Assembly (NCBI GenBank): GCA_022578605.1
Contig: MU394065.1
Location: 620,001 to 684,000 of the forward strand
DNA from: Camillea tinctor
Taxonomy: Eukaryota > Ascomycota > Sordariomycetes > Xylariales > Xylariaceae
Direction of reading: 5' to 3'
DNA length: 64,000 bases
Below, in pieces: positions 59,721 through 64,000 of this stretch (positions are counted from its first letter, which is position 1; each line of letters starts with the position of its first letter). The notes under the pieces are model-generated. The model searched no databases. It saw only the letters and a program-made list of their open reading frames with translations, and had not been told where the DNA came from. A program made the position numbers and the translations under genes.

Positions 59721-60551
59721 ATGGGGAGACACATATCTTCCTTTTTCCGGCTCCCTATCGAGTGTCAAAGGCATATCATTCAATCGGTCCCAGGCTGGTC
59801 AGATATCCTCTGCAAAGCCGATAGAGAGGAAGAAGAAGCCGCTCAAGCACAGGTGCAGTCCATAGTGGCCTCGAACGATGACAAAAGTAATCAGCCCACT
59901 ACTCCCCAGCGCAATAGCGGTAGCCCAGCACCAGAGGATACCAAACGTCCGTCTTCTCCAGAATACAGAGCTATAAGTTACGAGGACATCCAAGGCAAGC
60001 GACGCATCCATATCCGACGCAACCCCCGACCACCTCCGGAGCCGCCCCTGACATCCTCACTCCGCGACCGATTTCCACACTACTATTCCGTGCAGGACTC
60101 ACTCGGCAAGGCCAAGTCCAGCATTGGAAAGCTCCTGCTCGAAATTCTATCCAGTCTCGAAGAGAACGTAAATCAACAGGAGCAGCAGCAGCGGTCCCGA
60201 TCCTCAACCTCCTCAGATGATGCGGATGGCGGGTCTGATGACGATCTCATTACCACTGCCGACCGCGCGATCTCCCAACTGAAGGGGCAAGACGCCGAGA
60301 AGAAGGAGAGCGAGGACCTGCCGATCCAAACCTTTTTTCGGCTTCAGGACAAACTCCCGTCGCGGCGTCGGGATACGTCCCTGCCCAGCAGGGAGGAGAT
60401 ACACGAAAGGACCCGGTGGGACGAGTTCAACGGCGGGTTTACGGATGACATGGCAATCAAGTTGGCGTTGCGGCAGTCAAGAGCTATGGTGGACTATATG
60501 GATATAGATAGGGATGATAATGACAATGGTATAAAAACACCGAAGGATTAA
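59721..60551 (+). CDS. Hypothetical protein with C-terminal UIM-like helix
   Basis: Single-exon frame of 276 residues starting MGRHISSFFRLPIECQRHII. The N-terminal 25 residues are hydrophobic/basic and could form an amphipathic helix. The middle is disordered (Pro, Ser, Gln, Asp-rich), with a short ordered stretch HYYSVQDSLGKAKSSIGKLL then EILSSLEENVNQQEQQQ and a Ser/Asp acidic run. Near the C-terminus FTDDMAIKLALRQSRAMVD matches the ubiquitin-interacting motif pattern of acidic residues followed by helix with Ala-x-x-x-Ser. No enzyme domain is visible and I do not recognise the family. Codon use is C-rich and the leader is CT/CATCC-rich, which supports a real gene. Confidence 0.7.
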   Translation: MGRHISSFFRLPIECQRHIIQSVPGWSDILCKADREEEEAAQAQVQSIVASNDDKSNQPTTPQRNSGSPAPEDTKRPSSPEYRAISYEDIQGKRRIHIRRNPRPPPEPPLTSSLRDRFPHYYSVQDSLGKAKSSIGKLLLEILSSLEENVNQQEQQQRSRSSTSSDDADGGSDDDLITTADRAISQLKGQDAEKKESEDLPIQTFFRLQDKLPSRRRDTSLPSREEIHERTRWDEFNGGFTDDMAIKLALRQSRAMVDYMDIDRDDNDNGIKTPKD

Positions 60552-61566
60552 GGTGGCAATGAAAAGGGGGGGGCTGGAGAGATTGGAAGCGACCAGGGAC
60601 TAGGATTGTGTGGAAACCTTTGTCTTAGATAGTATTGGCTAAATTATAGCGGGATAGTAGGAAGTGTCATTCGCTTGTTGTTGAGTCTACGTTATGTATA
60701 GCGATCATTGACTTCTTTAGCTATGTAACTCATAGCACAGAATGGACATCATGAAGTTGTCCCCGATTTTATGATGAGGAAATTGAGGCAGCCCAACGTG
60801 CAAAGTGTATAAGGGAAATAGCTGCAAGTGTTCATGTCACTCTACCTTGCCAACGCATCTTCTATTATTCTTGTATACGGTAATGAACGAACAGGTATGC
60901 TCGAGCACACTGTCCATGTATGAGCTGTAAAATGATCCTACACCACCCCGTCTGCCGACATCGCCTGCACGACACCGAACTCAGCCCCGGGGCTAGGTTC
61001 CCAAGGAACAAATTTGAGGACACATGCCGAACATACATGCCAACGCCGGAGCTACAGCGGTCACCGACATCCAGTATCTAAACACCGAGCCCCAGCTGAG
61101 AGAGGCCGGAAGACTTCTAGGCAAGCCACGTCATCCTTCATATGCGACCTGGTCAAGTAATACGAAAAAGAGAAGACGGTGGGGATGACCAAGTCGTCTA
61201 GAGCCTGCCTAGGCAGCGCAGGCGGTGTTCAAGCAGGCTCGGATCAGCATAGGGATACTCCACCAGAAGCTGCAGCTGGCCCAGCTATTATAGCAGGTGA
61301 CGGAGGACAAGCTTCGCGACCTCAGAAGTGTTGACGGGGGAGTCCCACAGCACTGTTCTTGCGAACCCAGGCGCCCGGGACCTATCGAAGGACGGTATGG
61401 AAGAGGCAGCACAACAAGTAATTCGAGATTGGGGTGCCATCATGATGCAGGTTGAGGTCGATGTCCAGCTGTACAGCAATATGACACCGCATAGAATTGC
61501 CCGAGACGGGTATAGATGTGTCTATGCAGCCATAGAAGAAAGAGGGTCGTCATACCAAGCAATCTA
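60552..61566. other. Spacer with possible decayed coding DNA
   Basis: From about 61200 coding-like segments appear in changing frames, including VFKQARISIGILHQKLQLAQ ending at a stop, TEDKLRDLRSVDGG, and a 79-codon frame at 61328-61567. They suggest a broken gene or element cut by the assembly gap, but no family is recognised. Confidence 0.35.
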
Positions 61567-62376
61567 GGGGGGGGGGGGGGGGGGGGGGCGGGCCCGGGCG
61601 GGGCGGGGGGGGGGGGGGGGAGCGAGGGGCCGCGGGGGGGTGCGGNNNNNNNNNNNNNNNNNNNNNNNNNNNNNNNNNNNNNNNNNNNNNNNNNNNNNNN
61701 NNNNNNNNNNNNNNNNNNNNNNNNNNNNNNNNNNNNNNNNNNNNNNNNNNNNNNNNNNNNNNNNNNNNNNNNNNNNNNNNNNNNNNNNNNNNNNNNNNNN
61801 NNNNNNNNNNNNNNNNNNNNNNNNNNNNNNNNNNNNNNNNNNNNNNNNNNNNNNNNNNNNNNNNNNNNNNNNNNNNNNNNNNNNNNNNNNNNNNNNNNNN
61901 NNNNNNNNNNNNNNNNNNNNNNNNNNNNNNNNNNNNNNNNNNNNNNNNNNNNNNNNNNNNNNNNNNNNNNNNNNNNNNNNNNNNNNNNNNNNNNNNNNNN
62001 NNNNNNNNNNNNNNNNNNNNNNNNNNNNNNNNNNNNNNNNNNNNNNNNNNNNNNNNNNNNNNNNNNNNNNNNNNNNNNNNNNNNNNNNNNNNNNNNNNNN
62101 NNNNNNNNNNNNNNNNNNNNNNNNNNNNNNNNNNNNNNNNNNNNNNNNNNNNNNNNNNNNNNNNNNNNNNNNNNNNNNNNNNNNNNNNNNNNNNNNNNNN
62201 NNNNNNNNNNNNNNNNNNNNNNNNNNNNNNNNNNNNNNNNNNNNNNNNNNNNNNNNNNNNNNNNNNNNNNNNNNNNNNNNNNNNNNNNNNNNNNNNNNNN
62301 NNNNNNNNNNNNNNNNNNNNNNNNNNNNNNNNNNNNNNNNNNNNNNNNNNTTTTTTTTTTATTTTTTTAAAAAAAA

Positions 62377-62456
<80 letters not shown>

Positions 62457-62460
62457 CTTT

Positions 62461-62502
<42 letters not shown>
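61567..62502. other. Assembly gap (705 N) with poly-G and poly-T flanks
   Basis: G-rich run 61567-61645, N 61646-62350, T run with one short A block 62351-62502. The homopolymers are almost certainly artefacts of failed sequence at contig ends; the translated Phe/Lys frames across them are not genes. Confidence 0.9.
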
Positions 62503-62503
<1 letters not shown>

Positions 62504-62790
62504 GGTAGAGGGGGGATAGGTTTGCCAGCCTTATCTATCTGGGCACTCAAGCAGGCTGTGAGTGTAAGTTGAGAGGGTGGAAGAAGAAAGGATATTAAAG
62601 GGTGATGGGCTGAAGAAGTTAAACATATCCTCTCCAGCTCAGGTTGGGATGTGACTGGATCTAAAGAGAAAAAACAAGCATAGTAGACCTAAGGTTGATT
62701 TACGGAGAAGACAACCCTGGATACAGAATATTCTTAACTTAGGTAAGGCGGTTGTTGTAACGGCGATGTTCGAGGAGAACGAGTATACAC

Positions 62791-62899
62791 ATGACCAGGA
62801 GGTCAAATTTTCTGACCAGGGGGTCAAAAAGCTTAGACCATCACTTTTTGGCCAGGGGGTCTGATTTTTTGACCCCCTCCTCAGTTGAGCCAACGTTGA
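62791..62899 (+). repeat. Left terminal inverted repeat of the MITE-like element
   Basis: Begins ATGACCAGGAGGTC and ends near CAACGTTGA; pairs with 63210-63318. Confidence 0.8.
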
Positions 62900-63209
62900 C
62901 CAGTTAAGCCAACGTTGACCTTACGTTTAAGTATTATATTAACGCATACTTAATATAAAGCCTATAAAGTATTTATTACTGCTATATTAATATATTAAGT
63001 CGGCGTAAAGTTAGCGTAAGGTCAGCGTAGGCTTTATAACCCTACGTTAAGCCTACGTTAAGCATACGTTAAACATAGGTTTATAAGTATTATATATTAT
63101 TATAATCGTTTATAATTACCGACTATAACTATATATGCTAACGTTTTTAATTGCTATCTTTTTACCAACTAAACTAAACGTAAAGAGATGTCTTTTTGGT
63201 TTTAAGGTC

Positions 63210-63318
63210 TCAACGTTAGCTTAACTGAGGAGGGGGTCAAAAAATTTGACCCCATGGTCAAAAAGTGATGGTCCAAGCTTTTTGACCCCCTGGTCAGAAA
63301 ATTTGACCCCCTGGTCAT
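63210..63318 (-). repeat. Right terminal inverted repeat of the MITE-like element
   Basis: On the minus strand begins ATGACCAGGGGGTC; pairs with 62791-62899 with about eight mismatches over roughly 100 aligned bases. Confidence 0.8.
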
Positions 63319-64000
63319 CGTATCCCTCCGAGGAGAACCACTATCTGGACGGAAAAGGTTGACTTGCCAATTTAGGGGGGAGCCAAGCCGATTGATTGGA
63401 CCAAAGACCCGGGGATGCCGGGGCTGGCCGCTAAACTGGGCTCGAATGGGCTCGACTGGGCCTTGACTTGGACAAGGTTGGACAAGGTTAGACAATTATA
63501 GAACCCTTAAGCCCCATAAAAACCCTCCCTTTAGCCCCACTTGCATATTACCTTGAAACGAAACGTGCCAAGGCCAGCTGGCTAGGGGTTTTAGCACTTT
63601 AGGCTAGGTTAGGTACTTAGTAAGTTGGCCCGGGCTTGACAGAATACTGGTTCGGAACTTGAAAGTGACTTTTGGGATGGGGATCCTTTTTTTTCCCACC
63701 TGACAGGTTTGGTTATGACTTGTGCAAAGACTCGGTTTTTTTCTTCTTCTCTTTTCTCCCTTTCCCATTTCATCCTTCCGGCGATCTCGCCATTTAGCCT
63801 CACCTGCACGCCACGTTTACGTGCCACGTCCCCTCCAACCAGAGAAAAAGAAAGGAAAAGAAAAAAGACATAGAAAGACGAAGAGAGAAAAAAAAAGAAT
63901 ACATAACAAAAAGACCTCTGAATCACACATTCATCCAAACCCAACTAAAAGGAGGGAATACTAAAATTGTCAATACCCGCCCTTCTAGTACCCTTCTAAA
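63319..64000. other. Window-end spacer, no gene seen
   Basis: Contains GGGCTCGA and GGACAAGGTT short tandem repeats (63439-63492), then a CT-rich followed by A-rich stretch (63730-63930) that could be the leader of a gene beyond the window. Confidence 0.45.

Larger units (their letters stand above)
62791..63318. mobile_element. MITE-like non-autonomous DNA transposon, 528 bp
   Basis: The two ends are near-identical inverted repeats of about 109 bp (62791-62899 and 63210-63318) with about eight mismatches, mostly transitions. Both ends start ATGACCAG. Inside each arm the motif TGACCAGGGGGTCAAA recurs in tandem, as expected for transposase-binding subterminal repeats. The interior is very AT-rich with repeated ACGTTAAG/TAGCGTA units and no ORF. 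No unambiguous target-site duplication is next to the ends. Confidence 0.75.

Noticed and set aside
53695..61566. Secondary-metabolite gene cluster
   Set aside because: Only a regulator and one oxidoreductase are present; no PKS, NRPS, terpene synthase or other tailoring genes nearby.
61516..62572. ORFs of about 300 codons across the N gap
   Set aside because: Made of N and homopolymers; not coding.
1..64000. tRNA, rRNA and CRISPR candidates
   Set aside because: No A/B box pairs with cloverleaf potential, rRNA signatures or spaced direct repeats were found by eye; a tRNAscan-SE run would settle tRNAs.

Overview
The window is nuclear DNA of a filamentous ascomycete (Pezizomycotina, most likely a sordariomycete). 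Genes are broken by introns of about 50-140 bp with GT-AG borders and CTAAC-type branch sites. Marker families are Grg-1/CCG-1, FunK1 kinases, Zn2Cys6 regulators and Mgm1. Genes lie singly on both strands and are separated by 1-4 kb of AT-rich intergenic DNA carrying TACCTAGGTA-type short palindromes and microsatellites. There is no operon, CRISPR array or prokaryotic feature. Two assembly gaps (11720-11729 and 61646-62350) are flanked by artefactual homopolymers.

Layout. 1-10.7 kb: 3' end of a Telo_bind (POT1/Cdc13-like OB fold) protein, a FunK1-type kinase whose first exon appears to carry a 1-nt frameshift, a 54-residue Cys/His-rich microprotein, the glucose-repressible gene grg-1/ccg-1 and an EBP-type sterol isomerase. 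11.9-19 kb: an Asn/Gln-rich protein, an alpha-glucoside-type MFS permease and a Sde182 (DUF1593) nucleoside-hydrolase-like/cellulose-binding protein. 19-22.9 kb: AT-rich DNA with a decayed gene. 22.9-37.4 kb: a type II Hsp40 (Sis1/Psi1) with a perfect four-unit heat-shock element upstream, a UBA+UIM protein with a USP-like fold that seems to lack the catalytic residues (Rup1-like), Cdc34-type E2, and Mediator Med19/Rox3. 39-41.4 kb: a lipase-like alpha/beta hydrolase whose intron is best explained as GC-AG. 41.4-44.9 kb: debris with a C2H2 finger fragment. 44.9-52.8 kb: Rit1 initiator-tRNA ribosylphosphate transferase, a coiled-coil protein of unknown function, and the mitochondrial dynamin Mgm1. 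53.7-58.2 kb: a Zn2Cys6 regulator next to a secreted FAD-linked oxidoreductase. 59.7-64 kb: a hypothetical protein ending in a UIM-like helix, a gap, and a 528-bp MITE-like element with about 109-bp terminal inverted repeats.

Most genes are housekeeping and functionally independent. Possible functional links are the ubiquitin pair (Rup1-like and Cdc34, 1.7 kb apart), the sugar-catabolism pair (permease and Sde182) and the regulator-oxidoreductase pair. I found no convincing new multi-gene system. The observations most worth checking are the pseudo-deubiquitinase, the MITE, the GC-AG intron and the HSE. Exon borders were placed by eye from splice consensus and reading-frame continuity.
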